Positions 30,756 to 39,097 of a DNA stretch of 64,000 nucleotides are shown in pieces. Origin of the DNA: Lichenicoccus sp965213775 (lineage in GTDB: Bacteria; Pseudomonadota; Alphaproteobacteria; Acetobacterales; Acetobacteraceae); NCBI GenBank assembly GCA_965213775.1, contig CBDCAC010000001.1, positions 62,001 to 126,000 of the forward strand, in the 5' to 3' direction. The notes beneath the pieces are model-generated. The model made no database searches. It saw only the letters and a program-made list of their open reading frames with translations, and was not told where the DNA came from. Made by a program: the position numbers and the translations under genes. Every line of letters begins with the position of its first letter. Positions within the stretch are counted from its first letter, which is position 1.

Positions 30756-33125
30756 TTGCCCATCGACGAGATCGTCGATATCGGCCGCACCGACATCAGG
30801 CGCCGGCGCCAGCTGCTGCGCCGCGTCGGCGTGCCGCTGCTGGGGGTGGCGCTGGTCATCCTCTCCATCCTCGGGATCTCGCTCTACGGCTACCGCGCCG
30901 ACCGAGCCGCGGCCCTGGTGCTGTCGCGCGCGGTGCTGGACGGGCTGCAGGCGCGCATTACCCGCGAGGTCGCGGGCTACCTGAGCCCGGCGACCCAGGC
31001 GGCGCTGATCGCGCGCGACATGGTGGCGCGCGGCGCGATCGGCGACGACCGCGCCGCGATCGAGGGCTTCGCCGCCAGCATGCTCAACCAGGTGCCGCAC
31101 CTGGAGGGCTTCTATACCGCCAGCGGCGACGGCGACTTCGTCATGGTGCGGCGCGATCCGCGCGGCGGCACCGACACCAAGCTGATCCTCAACCGGCCCG
31201 GCAGCCGCCAGGTCTCCTCGACGCATCTCGACGCCTCCGGCCGGATCCTGGACACCACCCCCGAGCCCGGCGACGATTTCGATCCGCGCCAGCGCGCCTG
31301 GTATCAGGGGGCGCTGCGGACCGAGGGCATCTACTGGACGGCGCCGTACGTGTTCTACACCACCCGCGCGCCGGGCATCACCGCGGCGATCCGCTTCACC
31401 CGGGCCGGCAGCGCCGACCGCGTGTTCGGCGTCGACATCACGCTGGAGGCGCTGTCCGGCTTCCTCGGGCAGCTGCGCATCGGCCGCACCGGGCGGGCCG
31501 CCATCGTCGATGCCGCCGGCACCGTGATCGCCGCCCCCGACCTGGTGCACCGCACGGCAACCACGGCGGCGCCGGCGCCGGCGGTCCGGGCGGCCGCGGG
31601 GGCGCTGGGCGATCCGGCGCTGTCCCACGCCTATGACCGCTTCCGCACCGACGGCTACGGCAGCCGCACGCTGCTGATCGGGGGCAAGCGCTACGTCACC
31701 ATCGCCCGGCGGCTTCCGGCGGCGGGACAGCAATGGGTGCTGCTGATCGCCGCCCGGGAATCCGACTTCACCGCGCTGGCCGAGAACAACAGCCGCCAGC
31801 ATCTGCTGCTCTCGCTGATCACCATGGTGCTCGCCGCCCTGCTCGGGCTGATGCTGGTGCGGCAGAATCGCCGGGTCGAGCGCGTCGCGCGCCTGCTGGC
31901 GGCGAGCCGCGAGAGTGGGGCGCGCGAGACCCGCGCGCTCGCGGCGCTGGCAGCGCAGCCCGGCCTGTTCGATCCGGCGCGCGAGGTGCCGGCCCTGACC
32001 GAGAGCCTGGCCGAGCTCAGCGTCGCCCGACGCGCCAGCATCTGGCGCCTCACCGGCGCCGCCCGCGTGCTGCACTGCGAGGACGCGTTCGACGCCCATG
32101 GCGGCGAGGCGCGGCAGGGCGGGCATCTCGAGGGGCTCGAGCTGGCGCGCTCGGAGCTGCCGGGCTTCTTCGACGCACTCGACCAGGGCGAGACGATCGA
32201 GGTCGCCGACGCGGCGGCGGACCGGCGCACCGCCTCGCTGCACCGGCTGCTGATGCGGCCGTTCGGCAGCCACGCACTGTCGATGCTGCCGGTGCAGGGG
32301 GCGCAGGGCGTCTGCGGCGTCGTGCTGATCGAGGATGCGGCGGAGGCGAGTCGCGCGCGCAACTTCGCCCAGGCGGTGTCGAGCATCGTGGCGCTGCGCA
32401 TCGGCAGCCGTGAGCAGGCGGGCGAGATCGATGGTCAGGGAGAGGCCGAGCCGGAGCCGCGATCGGGCGATGTGCCGTCCCGCATGCCGGCGGCCGAGGG
32501 CAGCCAGGCGTTCAGCTCGCTGCTCACGCCGGGCCAGCCGCAGGCGGACGGAGGCGGCCCGGCCGGGCTCGCCGCCACCTGGTTCCCCGCGGTCGCCGCC
32601 ATGATCATCCGCTTCGACGACGCGTTCGCCCTGGGACGCCCCGACCAGGCCGGCGTGACCGCGATCGCCGACGAGATCGCGACCGCGATGCAGGCGATCG
32701 CGACCCGCTGCGCGCTGCCCTACATGAAGCTGACCGGCCATCACATGGTGGCGGCGGCGGGCTGCGTCGCGGGCGCCGATCCCGGCGCCGCGGTGCGTCT
32801 GGCCGATGCCGCGCTGGCGGCGCGCGAGGCGTGCCTGTCGCTGCTGAGCCGGTCCGGCTTCGAGCCGGTGTTCCATATCGGCCTCGATGTCGGCACCGCA
32901 CTGGGCTGCGTGCTGGGCGAGGCGCCGCGCCTGTTCAACCTGTGGGGCGACGTCGTACGCAACGCCGAGATGATGGCGCACAGCGCCAGCGGCGGCGGCG
33001 CGATCCAGGTCAGCGAGAGCGGCTACGCGGCGCTGCGCCAGGACTTCCTGTTCCGCACCCGCGGCATGTTCTACCTGCCGCGGATCGGTCCCGCCCGCAC
33101 CTTCATCCTGGCCGGGCGCCGATGA
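30756..33125 (+). CDS. dCache-TM-GAF protein with degenerate class III cyclase domain
   Basis: The 789-residue protein has a membrane helix (about 24-46), a periplasmic double-Cache sensor (WYQGALRTEG block), a second helix (about 350-370), a GAF-like domain, and a C-terminal cyclase homology domain (about 610-785). In the last, the second metal aspartate is replaced (KLTGHH where KFIGDG is usual). The first metal motif is disrupted (IIRFDDAF), and the transition-state Asn and Arg are changed (WGDVVRNAEMM). It is therefore probably not a cyclase. The TTG start has GGGGGAG upstream. It overlaps the next gene by ATGA, so it belongs to the MCE operon. Confidence 0.82.
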   Translation: MPIDEIVDIGRTDIRRRRQLLRRVGVPLLGVALVILSILGISLYGYRADRAAALVLSRAVLDGLQARITREVAGYLSPATQAALIARDMVARGAIGDDRAAIEGFAASMLNQVPHLEGFYTASGDGDFVMVRRDPRGGTDTKLILNRPGSRQVSSTHLDASGRILDTTPEPGDDFDPRQRAWYQGALRTEGIYWTAPYVFYTTRAPGITAAIRFTRAGSADRVFGVDITLEALSGFLGQLRIGRTGRAAIVDAAGTVIAAPDLVHRTATTAAPAPAVRAAAGALGDPALSHAYDRFRTDGYGSRTLLIGGKRYVTIARRLPAAGQQWVLLIAARESDFTALAENNSRQHLLLSLITMVLAALLGLMLVRQNRRVERVARLLAASRESGARETRALAALAAQPGLFDPAREVPALTESLAELSVARRASIWRLTGAARVLHCEDAFDAHGGEARQGGHLEGLELARSELPGFFDALDQGETIEVADAAADRRTASLHRLLMRPFGSHALSMLPVQGAQGVCGVVLIEDAAEASRARNFAQAVSSIVALRIGSREQAGEIDGQGEAEPEPRSGDVPSRMPAAEGSQAFSSLLTPGQPQADGGGPAGLAATWFPAVAAMIIRFDDAFALGRPDQAGVTAIADEIATAMQAIATRCALPYMKLTGHHMVAAAGCVAGADPGAAVRLADAALAAREACLSLLSRSGFEPVFHIGLDVGTALGCVLGEAPRLFNLWGDVVRNAEMMAHSASGGGAIQVSESGYAALRQDFLFRTRGMFYLPRIGPARTFILAGRR

Positions 33126-33913
33126 CGCCGGTCCCGCTCATGCTGGGCGCGGTCGGCCGCGCGGTGCGGGTCAGGGGCGGCTTCGCGCTGATGCTCGCCG
33201 CCGCCGCCTGGGGCGTGCTGCAGGCGGCGCTGCGTCCGCTGTCGTGGCGACGCACGGTGCGCCACGAGTTCACCCTCACCCTGCGCCAGGCGATCGGCGG
33301 CGGCCTCGCCACCATCCTGGTCACCGCCTCGCTCACCGGCTTCGGCGTCGTCTACGAGGCGCTGTACTGGCTCGGCGTGGCAGGCCAGGCGCAGCTCACC
33401 GGCGGCGTCCTGGTCAGCGTGCTGATCCGCGAGCTGACGCCGCTGCTGGTCAGCCTGATCCTGCTCGGACGCAGCGGCATGCTGACCGTCACCGAGCTCG
33501 GCATGCTGCAGACCGGCGGCCAGGTCCGCTCCATGCTGGCGAGCGGGATCGACCCGTTCCTGCTGCTGGTGCTGCCGCGCACCCTCGCCTTCGCGCTCGG
33601 CGGCTTCACGCTGGGCATCCTGTTCGCCGCCGCCGCCCTGGTGGTCGGCTTTGTGGTCAGCAGCGCGGTCGGCGAGGTGCAGGACAGCCTGTGGACCTTC
33701 CTCGACCAGGTGGTCTCCGCGATCACCGTGCGCGACTACATGCTGATCCCGGCCAAGCTCGTCGTGATCGGCTACCTGGTCGGGCTGAGCTGCTGCCTGA
33801 CCGGGCTCACCGCGGACGCGGACGACGATCTCGCCAGCCTGCTGCCGCGCGGCTTCGTGCACGGCATCCTGGTGATCATGATCGCCGACGTCCTGCTCAC
33901 CCTCGCCGTGTAG
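33122..33913 (+). CDS. MlaE-family permease with altered coupling motif
   Basis: This 263-residue protein is a YrbE/MlaE-type ABC permease of a lipid transport system. It has about five to six hydrophobic segments and the family core RELTPLLVSLILLGRSG, TELGML and GIDPFLLLVLPRTLA. The conserved coupling-helix motif EQIDAL reads GQVRSM: the Glu is Gly133 and the Asp is Arg136. That motif normally touches the ATPase, so its loss matches the degenerate ATPase encoded next. The start overlaps the upstream stop (ATGA). Confidence 0.88.
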   Translation: MTPVPLMLGAVGRAVRVRGGFALMLAAAAWGVLQAALRPLSWRRTVRHEFTLTLRQAIGGGLATILVTASLTGFGVVYEALYWLGVAGQAQLTGGVLVSVLIRELTPLLVSLILLGRSGMLTVTELGMLQTGGQVRSMLASGIDPFLLLVLPRTLAFALGGFTLGILFAAAALVVGFVVSSAVGEVQDSLWTFLDQVVSAITVRDYMLIPAKLVVIGYLVGLSCCLTGLTADADDDLASLLPRGFVHGILVIMIADVLLTLAV

Positions 33914-33916
33914 CCG

Positions 33917-34633
33917 ATGCCGGATCCCGCCACCGCGCCGGGCCGCGACCAGCCGGTGCTGGAGCTGCTGTCGGCGCTGTCCGCCTTCGAGGAGAGCGCG
34001 CTGCCGAACGTGCCGCTCGAGCTGCGGCTGGGCCGCGGCGACTGCGCCCTGATCGAGACCTACGATCCGGAGCACGCCGCCGCCTTCGCCGACCTGTGCA
34101 GCGGCATGATCGCGCTGCGCCGCGGCGCAGTGCGCTGCATGGGGTTCGACTGGGTCGAGCTGGGCTGGCAGCGGGCCTGCGCGCTGCGCGGCCGGATCGG
34201 CCGCATCCACGGCAGGGGGGCCTGGATCGGCATGCTGCGCACCCATGTCGACATCATGCTGCCGCAGCTGCACCACACCCGCGAGCCGGAGTTCGCGATC
34301 GTGCAGTCGGCCAACGCGCTGGCGAGCCGGCTCGGGCTGCCGGGGCTGCCGCTGGTGCGGCCGGACCGGCTCTCCGAGGGCGACCTGATGCGCGCCGCCT
34401 GCGTGCGCGCGTTCCTCGGCGAGCCGAGATTGCTGCTGCTGGAGAACCCGGTCAGCGCCGAGCACGGCGAGCTGATCGACCCGCTGCTCGACCTGCTGTC
34501 GCAGGCGCTGGACCGGGGTGCGGCGGCGATCTGCTTCACCCGCGACGTGCCGCTGTGGCAGGCGCAGAACTTCCCCACCACCCACCGCCTGCATCTGCTG
34601 GAAGACGGGCTGAGCCCGAGGCACGGCCGGTGA
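33917..34633 (+). CDS. MlaF-like ABC ATPase homologue lacking all catalytic motifs
   Basis: The 238-residue protein aligns end to end with MlaF-type ATPases, but every catalytic element is replaced. Where GxSGxGKST is expected it has ETYDPEHAAA (47-56, no lysine). The signature is LSEGD (152-156) in place of LSGGQ. Walker B ends LLLLENP (172-178), losing the Asp and catalytic Glu, and the H-loop is TRD (Arg209). The surrounding scaffold (RAACVRAFLGEPRLLLLE) is well kept and the frame is intact, so this is a selected pseudo-ATPase, not a decaying gene. It begins three bases after the permease. Confidence 0.85.
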   Translation: MPDPATAPGRDQPVLELLSALSAFEESALPNVPLELRLGRGDCALIETYDPEHAAAFADLCSGMIALRRGAVRCMGFDWVELGWQRACALRGRIGRIHGRGAWIGMLRTHVDIMLPQLHHTREPEFAIVQSANALASRLGLPGLPLVRPDRLSEGDLMRAACVRAFLGEPRLLLLENPVSAEHGELIDPLLDLLSQALDRGAAAICFTRDVPLWQAQNFPTTHRLHLLEDGLSPRHGR

Positions 34634-34656
34634 GATCCCCAACGCGGAGCGCGTGA

Positions 34657-35613
34657 ATGCTACAGAGACGCCGCGTCGAGCAGCCACGCCGACTGCTGCG
34701 GCTGCGCCACACCGACGAGTGGGTGGGACTGCTGGTGGTGCTGGCGGGCGCGCTGTTCTTCGGCGCCATCTTCGAGGCCGGGGTGCTGCGCCGCTGGCTG
34801 CATCCGGATTCCGAGCTGCACCTGGTGCTGCCGCAGAGCGGCTTCGGCGGCCTGACGCCGGGCGCCGACATCGACGTGCTGGGCACCCATGCCGGCCGGA
34901 TCGACCGGATCGTGCTCAACCCGGACGGCGAGATGTACGCGCTCGCCACCATCGAGCGCCAGACCGATCCCTACATACGGCGCGACAGCCACGCCACCAT
35001 ACGACGCCGCTACGGGGTCGCGGGCGCCGCCTACGTCGACATCACCCGCGGCTCCGGCCAGATGCTGGACTGGGACTACGCGGTGCTGACCGCGACGGTC
35101 GAGCCCAACCCCGCCGACACGATCAGCTCGACGCTGAACCAGGTGAAGGCGGAGCTGCTGCCGACGCTGGCGCACGCCCTGCACGCCATGACCACGCTGG
35201 ATACGATCATCACCGACATCAAGGCCGGACAGGGTTCGGCGGGACGGCTGCTGACCGACGACACGCTGATCCGACATACCGAGGACGTGGTGGCGACGCT
35301 CAAGGCGGACGTGGCCCAACTCGCGCCGATCCTGGCCCGGGTGCCGCCGCTGCTGAACCAGTCCCACGCGGTGCTGGCGAACGCGCAGTCGATCTCCGCG
35401 GACGCCGCGCGGGCGACGCCGCAGCTGCCGGCGATCACGCGCAACGTCGCCGACGCCACCCAGAACCTGCCGGCGCTGCTGACCCAGACGCAGGCGACGG
35501 AAGTGCAGCTCGAAGCGCTGCTGGCGCAGCTGCGCGGCTCCTGGCTGCTCGGCGGCGGCGGTGCGGCGAAGCCCGATCCGCTTCGGCTGCCGCCGCAGGA
35601 GGTGCGGCCGTGA
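34657..35613 (+). CDS. MCE/MlaD family membrane-anchored lipid-transport protein
   Basis: The 318-residue protein has an N-terminal membrane anchor (22-43) and one MCE domain (about 50-130: SGFGGLTPGADIDVLGTHAG and RYGVAGAAYVDITRG). A long helical region follows (about 135-285) that in this family builds a hydrophobic tunnel between membranes. It is the periplasmic hexamer-forming component of an Mla/Pqi-like lipid carrier. The next gene overlaps its stop by GTGA. Confidence 0.9.
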   Translation: MLQRRRVEQPRRLLRLRHTDEWVGLLVVLAGALFFGAIFEAGVLRRWLHPDSELHLVLPQSGFGGLTPGADIDVLGTHAGRIDRIVLNPDGEMYALATIERQTDPYIRRDSHATIRRRYGVAGAAYVDITRGSGQMLDWDYAVLTATVEPNPADTISSTLNQVKAELLPTLAHALHAMTTLDTIITDIKAGQGSAGRLLTDDTLIRHTEDVVATLKADVAQLAPILARVPPLLNQSHAVLANAQSISADAARATPQLPAITRNVADATQNLPALLTQTQATEVQLEALLAQLRGSWLLGGGGAAKPDPLRLPPQEVRP

Positions 35614-36581
35614 GCTGCGGCGGCCGCGCCGCCGGCCCGAGTCTCCTGCTGGCTTCGGCGCTGCTCGCCGTCCTGCAGACCTCCGGGTGCGGCGGGCCCC
35701 GGCCAACGCCGCCGCCGCCGCAGGACGAGGCGTTGCGGCAGGCGGCCCGCTCCGGACGGCAATCGCTGTCGTTCGGCCGCGCCGACCAGGCGGTGGCGCA
35801 GTATCGCCGCGCCTTCGCCTTGGCGCTGGCGCGCGACGATGCGCGGGCGATCGGCGATGTCGGCTACGACCTGGCGGTGGCCCAGCTCGCGGGCGATGCC
35901 GGCGGCGGCCTCGGCGCGGCGGCGGCGCTGCGGACGGTGCTGCGCACCCGCGACGCGCTGGCGGCGCGCGCGTCGCCCGGCTTCGCCGAACTCGACCTCG
36001 CACAGGCGGCGGCACTGCACCGGCTCGGCCGCGACGGGAAGGCGGACCCGCTGGCCGCGCGGGCGCAGGCGACGGCCTCCGACCCGGCGACCGTGGCGAG
36101 GGCGAGCTTCGTGCGCGGCCTGATCGCGGACGCGCGCGGCGACGCGCCGGGGATCCTCGCCGCCCTCGCCACCCTCGACGGTCTCGGACGGCCGGCGCGG
36201 CCATCGCCCGACTGGCAGGCGGCGCATGACGAGCTGGTCGCGCGTCTCGACCGCTCGCGCGGCCGCTTCCGCGACGCCGCCTCGGCCGCGCAGCGTGCGG
36301 CCGCGCTGCACCGCGCCCAGCTCGAGTATCGCGACATGGCGGCGCTGCTGGCGTTCGCCGCCGACGCGCAGGCACGCGCCGGCGCACCGGCCGAGGCCGC
36401 CCGCCTCTACCTGCAGGCGGGCGAGAGTGCCGCCGCCCGCGGCGACGCCGCCTCCGCGACCGCCTGGCTCCGGCAGGTGCTGCTGATCCCGCAGGCCGAT
36501 CCGCCGGTGCGGCAGGCGGCCAGGGCGCGGCTCGGGGCACTGCTCGGGACGGGGCTCCGACCGCCGCACGCCTCGCCCTGA
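35610..36581 (+). CDS. predicted lipoprotein with TPR-like helical repeats
   Basis: The GTG start overlaps the upstream stop (GTGA) and has AGGAGG seven bases before it. The first 27 residues form a lipoprotein signal ending in TSGC (Cys27). The mature protein is Ala-rich, with repeated helical pairs (QAVAQYRRAFALALARDD, APAEAARLYLQAGESAAARG) that look like tetratricopeptide-type repeats. By position it could be the outer-membrane or periplasmic partner of the MCE system, a role filled by other lipoproteins in Pqi and Mla systems. I do not recognise the family. Confidence 0.72.
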   Translation: MSCGGRAAGPSLLLASALLAVLQTSGCGGPRPTPPPPQDEALRQAARSGRQSLSFGRADQAVAQYRRAFALALARDDARAIGDVGYDLAVAQLAGDAGGGLGAAAALRTVLRTRDALAARASPGFAELDLAQAAALHRLGRDGKADPLAARAQATASDPATVARASFVRGLIADARGDAPGILAALATLDGLGRPARPSPDWQAAHDELVARLDRSRGRFRDAASAAQRAAALHRAQLEYRDMAALLAFAADAQARAGAPAEAARLYLQAGESAAARGDAASATAWLRQVLLIPQADPPVRQAARARLGALLGTGLRPPHASP

Positions 36582-36717
36582 ACCGTGGCTCGCGGCCGGC
36601 TCGCCGGGCCGGCTTGCCAGCGCGGCCGCCGCCACGTAGTCGCAGGCCATCGCAGGGCGGGCGGCGGCACCCGCCGTCCGGTTCCCAGTCCGGGTCCGCT
36701 ACCGCGAGGACATCGTC

Positions 36718-37284
36718 ATGGCGCTCACCACACTCGATCCGAGGACCGCGCTGATCGTCATCGACCTGCAGAAGGGCATCATCGCCTATCGTACCGTGCA
36801 TCCGCTCGACGAGGTGGTGGGGCGTGCCCGATCGCTCGCCGACGCGTTCCGCCGACACGGCCTGCCCGTGGCGCTGGTCAACGTGGCGGGACGGGCGCCG
36901 GGGCGAACCGAACGGCCACCCCGCAACGAGTCCCCCGTCGAGGGGTGGAGCGACCTCGTCGCCGAGCTCGACCGGCAGCCGAGCGACATCGTCGTGACCA
37001 AGCGGAGCTGGGGCGCGTTCGCCGGCACCGACCTGGAGGCGCAGCTGCGGGTAGGCGGCGTCACCCAGGTGGTGGTCGCCGGCGTGGCCACCGGAACCGG
37101 GGTCGAGGCGACCGCGCGCCAGGCCTACGAGCAGGGGTTTAACGTCACGCTCGCCATCGACGCCATGACCGACATGCGCCTGGAGACGCACGAGCACAGC
37201 GTCGCCCAAATCTTCCCCAGGCTCGGCGAGACGGGCACGACGCGGGAGATCATCGAGCTGCTGGAGCGCCGAGGGACGACGTGA
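36718..37284 (+). CDS. isochorismatase-fold hydrolase without the catalytic cysteine
   Basis: The 188-residue product has the fold's Asp16 (VIDLQKG) and Lys95 (VVTKRSWGAF). The position of the nucleophilic cysteine, normally in a TNxCVEAT context, is Gly128 (ATGTGVEAT). Amidases of the family (nicotinamidase, carbamoylase) need that cysteine, whereas isochorismatases such as EntB and PhzD do not. The enzyme may thus act on a vinyl ether, or not act as a hydrolase. It lies two bases before anmK, so the two are likely cotranscribed. Confidence 0.8.
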   Translation: MALTTLDPRTALIVIDLQKGIIAYRTVHPLDEVVGRARSLADAFRRHGLPVALVNVAGRAPGRTERPPRNESPVEGWSDLVAELDRQPSDIVVTKRSWGAFAGTDLEAQLRVGGVTQVVVAGVATGTGVEATARQAYEQGFNVTLAIDAMTDMRLETHEHSVAQIFPRLGETGTTREIIELLERRGTT

Positions 37285-37285
37285 G

Positions 37286-38437
37286 GTGGCGGAGCGGCGG
37301 CCGGTGACCGCGCGCTGGGCGATCGGGCTGATGACCGGGACCGTGCTCGACGGCAATATCGACATCGCCCTGCTGCGCAGCGACGGCGAGCGAATCCACG
37401 GCTTCGGCCCCTGGACGCTGGCCGCCTACAGCCCGGCGCTGCGCGAGCTGCTGGGGCGTGCGGTGCAGGCGGCGCGCGCCTGGAGCTTCGAGGGTCCGGA
37501 GCCGGCGCTGTTCGAGCAGGCCAGCCTGGCGCTGACCGGCGCGCAGTCCGACGCGGTGCGCCGGTTCCTCGCCGCCAACCGGCTGGACGCGTCGTCGATC
37601 GAGGTGATCGGCTTCCACGGCCAGACCGTGCTGCACCGCGCGCCGACCTCGGGCCGGCCCGGCGCGACCAGGCAGCTCGGCTCCGGCGCGCTGATGGCGC
37701 GACGGCTCGGCATCGACGTGGTGGATGATTTCCGCACCCTCGACGTGCGCGCCGGCGGTCACGGCGCACCGCTCGCCGCCTGCTACCACGTGGCGCTGCT
37801 GCGACGTGCCGCCCCCGGGCAGCCGGGTGCTGTGCTCAATCTCGGCGGGGTCGGCAACCTGACGAGCTGGGACGGGGCGGATCGGGTGATCGCCTTCGAC
37901 ACCGGCCCCGGCAACGGGCCGCTGAACGACTGGACCCGCGCGCACGGCCTGGGCGAGATGGACCGCGACGGCGCGCTGGCCGCGCGCGGCCGCGTCGACG
38001 AGACGCTGCTGGCGCGACTGCTGGCGCATCCGTGGTTGCGGCAGCCCTACCCGAAATCGCTCGACCGCCATGATTTCTTGCCCGATATGGCCCGCGGGCT
38101 GAGTGCCGCGGACGGCGCCGCGACGCTGACCGCCTTCACCGCCGGCTGCGTGGCCGCCGCACTCGACCTGCTGCCGGCGCGGCCGCAGCGCCTGGTGGTG
38201 TGCGGCGGCGGCCGGCACAACCCGGCGATCCTGCGGGCGCTGGGCGCGCGCTGCGGAGTGGAGGTGCTGTGCGCCGAGCAGCTCGGCTGGCGCGGCGACG
38301 CGGTCGAGGCGGAATGCTTCGCCTTCCTCGCCCAGCGCCGGCTGCGCGGCCTGCCGATCAGCTTTCCCTCCACCACCGGCGTCGCCTCCCCGATGACCGG
38401 CGGACAGCTGCATCCCCGGCCCGCGGCGCCGCCTTGA
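37286..38437 (+). CDS. anmK: anhydro-N-acetylmuramic acid kinase
   Basis: AnmK hydrolyses and phosphorylates 1,6-anhydroMurNAc to MurNAc-6-P in cell-wall recycling. The 383-residue product has the ATP-binding N-terminus GLMTGTVLDG (usual form GLMSGTSLDG), GFHGQTV, GGVGNLT and FDTGPGN with the catalytic Asp, and a later CGGGRHNP. Two N-terminal substitutions (Ser to Thr, Ser to Val) are uncommon but in non-catalytic positions. A second GTG at 37304 with GGAG upstream is an alternative start. murQ is not in the window. Confidence 0.9.
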   Translation: MAERRPVTARWAIGLMTGTVLDGNIDIALLRSDGERIHGFGPWTLAAYSPALRELLGRAVQAARAWSFEGPEPALFEQASLALTGAQSDAVRRFLAANRLDASSIEVIGFHGQTVLHRAPTSGRPGATRQLGSGALMARRLGIDVVDDFRTLDVRAGGHGAPLAACYHVALLRRAAPGQPGAVLNLGGVGNLTSWDGADRVIAFDTGPGNGPLNDWTRAHGLGEMDRDGALAARGRVDETLLARLLAHPWLRQPYPKSLDRHDFLPDMARGLSAADGAATLTAFTAGCVAAALDLLPARPQRLVVCGGGRHNPAILRALGARCGVEVLCAEQLGWRGDAVEAECFAFLAQRRLRGLPISFPSTTGVASPMTGGQLHPRPAAPP

Positions 38438-38512
38438 CGACGCAACCTCACCGGCGGGGGCACGTTGCCATGGCTTGGGCCCTGCCACGGCTTCAGTCTC
38501 AAGGAGTGCGCG

Positions 38513-38974
38513 ATGCGTACCAAGATCGCGGCCCTGTCGGTCCTGCTCGCAACAATCCCCGGCCTGCCGGCGCGCGCCCAGGGCGCCAGCCCGACCGGCA
38601 GTCAGGATGCGACGGACGCCTACAGCTACAAGCGTCCCTCGCCCACCACCATCACCAGCTTCCAGAGCCTGTACGACATGTGCGTGACGACCGGCCAGGG
38701 CGGCATGGCGCGCAGCGAGCACGCGCTGTGCGCCGGCTACTTCACCGGGCTGATCGATTTCTACCTGACCGAGACGCCGGCGGCGCAGCGCCAGTTCTGC
38801 CTGCCGAGCAACCCGCCGATCACCCGGCAGGCGGCGCGCGACAAGCTGGTGATCTGGGCCGGCACCAACCCTTCGGCGGCCGCCCAGCCGGCGGCGGCGG
38901 GCGTCTATCAGTTCCTGGTGGCGAGCTTTCCGTGCGCGCAGCCGTCGCAGATGACGGCGCCCGCCGCACCCTGA
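38513..38974 (+). CDS. exported Rap1a/Tai-like protein
   Basis: The 153-residue protein has a clear signal peptide (cleavage after RAQ) and four cysteines (57, 73, 96, 141) in the Rap1a/Tai arrangement: CAGYFTGLIDFY, FCLPSNPPITRQ and ASFPCA. That fold is known from Serratia Rap immunity proteins against type VI amidase effectors. It is also widespread in proteobacteria without any effector nearby, as here, so a toxin-immunity role is not supported by context. The start has AAGGAG seven bases upstream. Confidence 0.78.
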   Translation: MRTKIAALSVLLATIPGLPARAQGASPTGSQDATDAYSYKRPSPTTITSFQSLYDMCVTTGQGGMARSEHALCAGYFTGLIDFYLTETPAAQRQFCLPSNPPITRQAARDKLVIWAGTNPSAAAQPAAAGVYQFLVASFPCAQPSQMTAPAAP

Positions 38975-39001
38975 GCTCTACGTGATCGGGCTCTGGGCGC
39001 C

Positions 39002-39018
39002 CGAGCTTCGCACGCTCG
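39002..39018 (+). terminator. weak hairpin after the Rap1a/Tai-like gene
   Basis: CGAGC-ttcgcac-GCTCG forms a small stem about 30 bases after the stop, flanked by two imperfect copies of gggcgcccga. There is no long T-run. It could act as a rho-independent terminator only weakly. Confidence 0.25.
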
Positions 39019-39097
39019 AGCTTTGGGTGCCCGACCTCTGCATGCTGGACAGCCAGGCCGCGCGGCAGCACCATGCCGGACCGATCGCGAGGCGACC

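Noticed and set aside
36718..37284. Assignment as nicotinamidase
   Set aside because: The catalytic cysteine position is glycine, so nicotinamidase chemistry is not supported.
38513..38974. Rap1a/Tai-like protein as part of a type VI effector-immunity pair
   Set aside because: No amidase effector, VgrG, Hcp or other secretion gene is nearby, and the fold is common outside such pairs.
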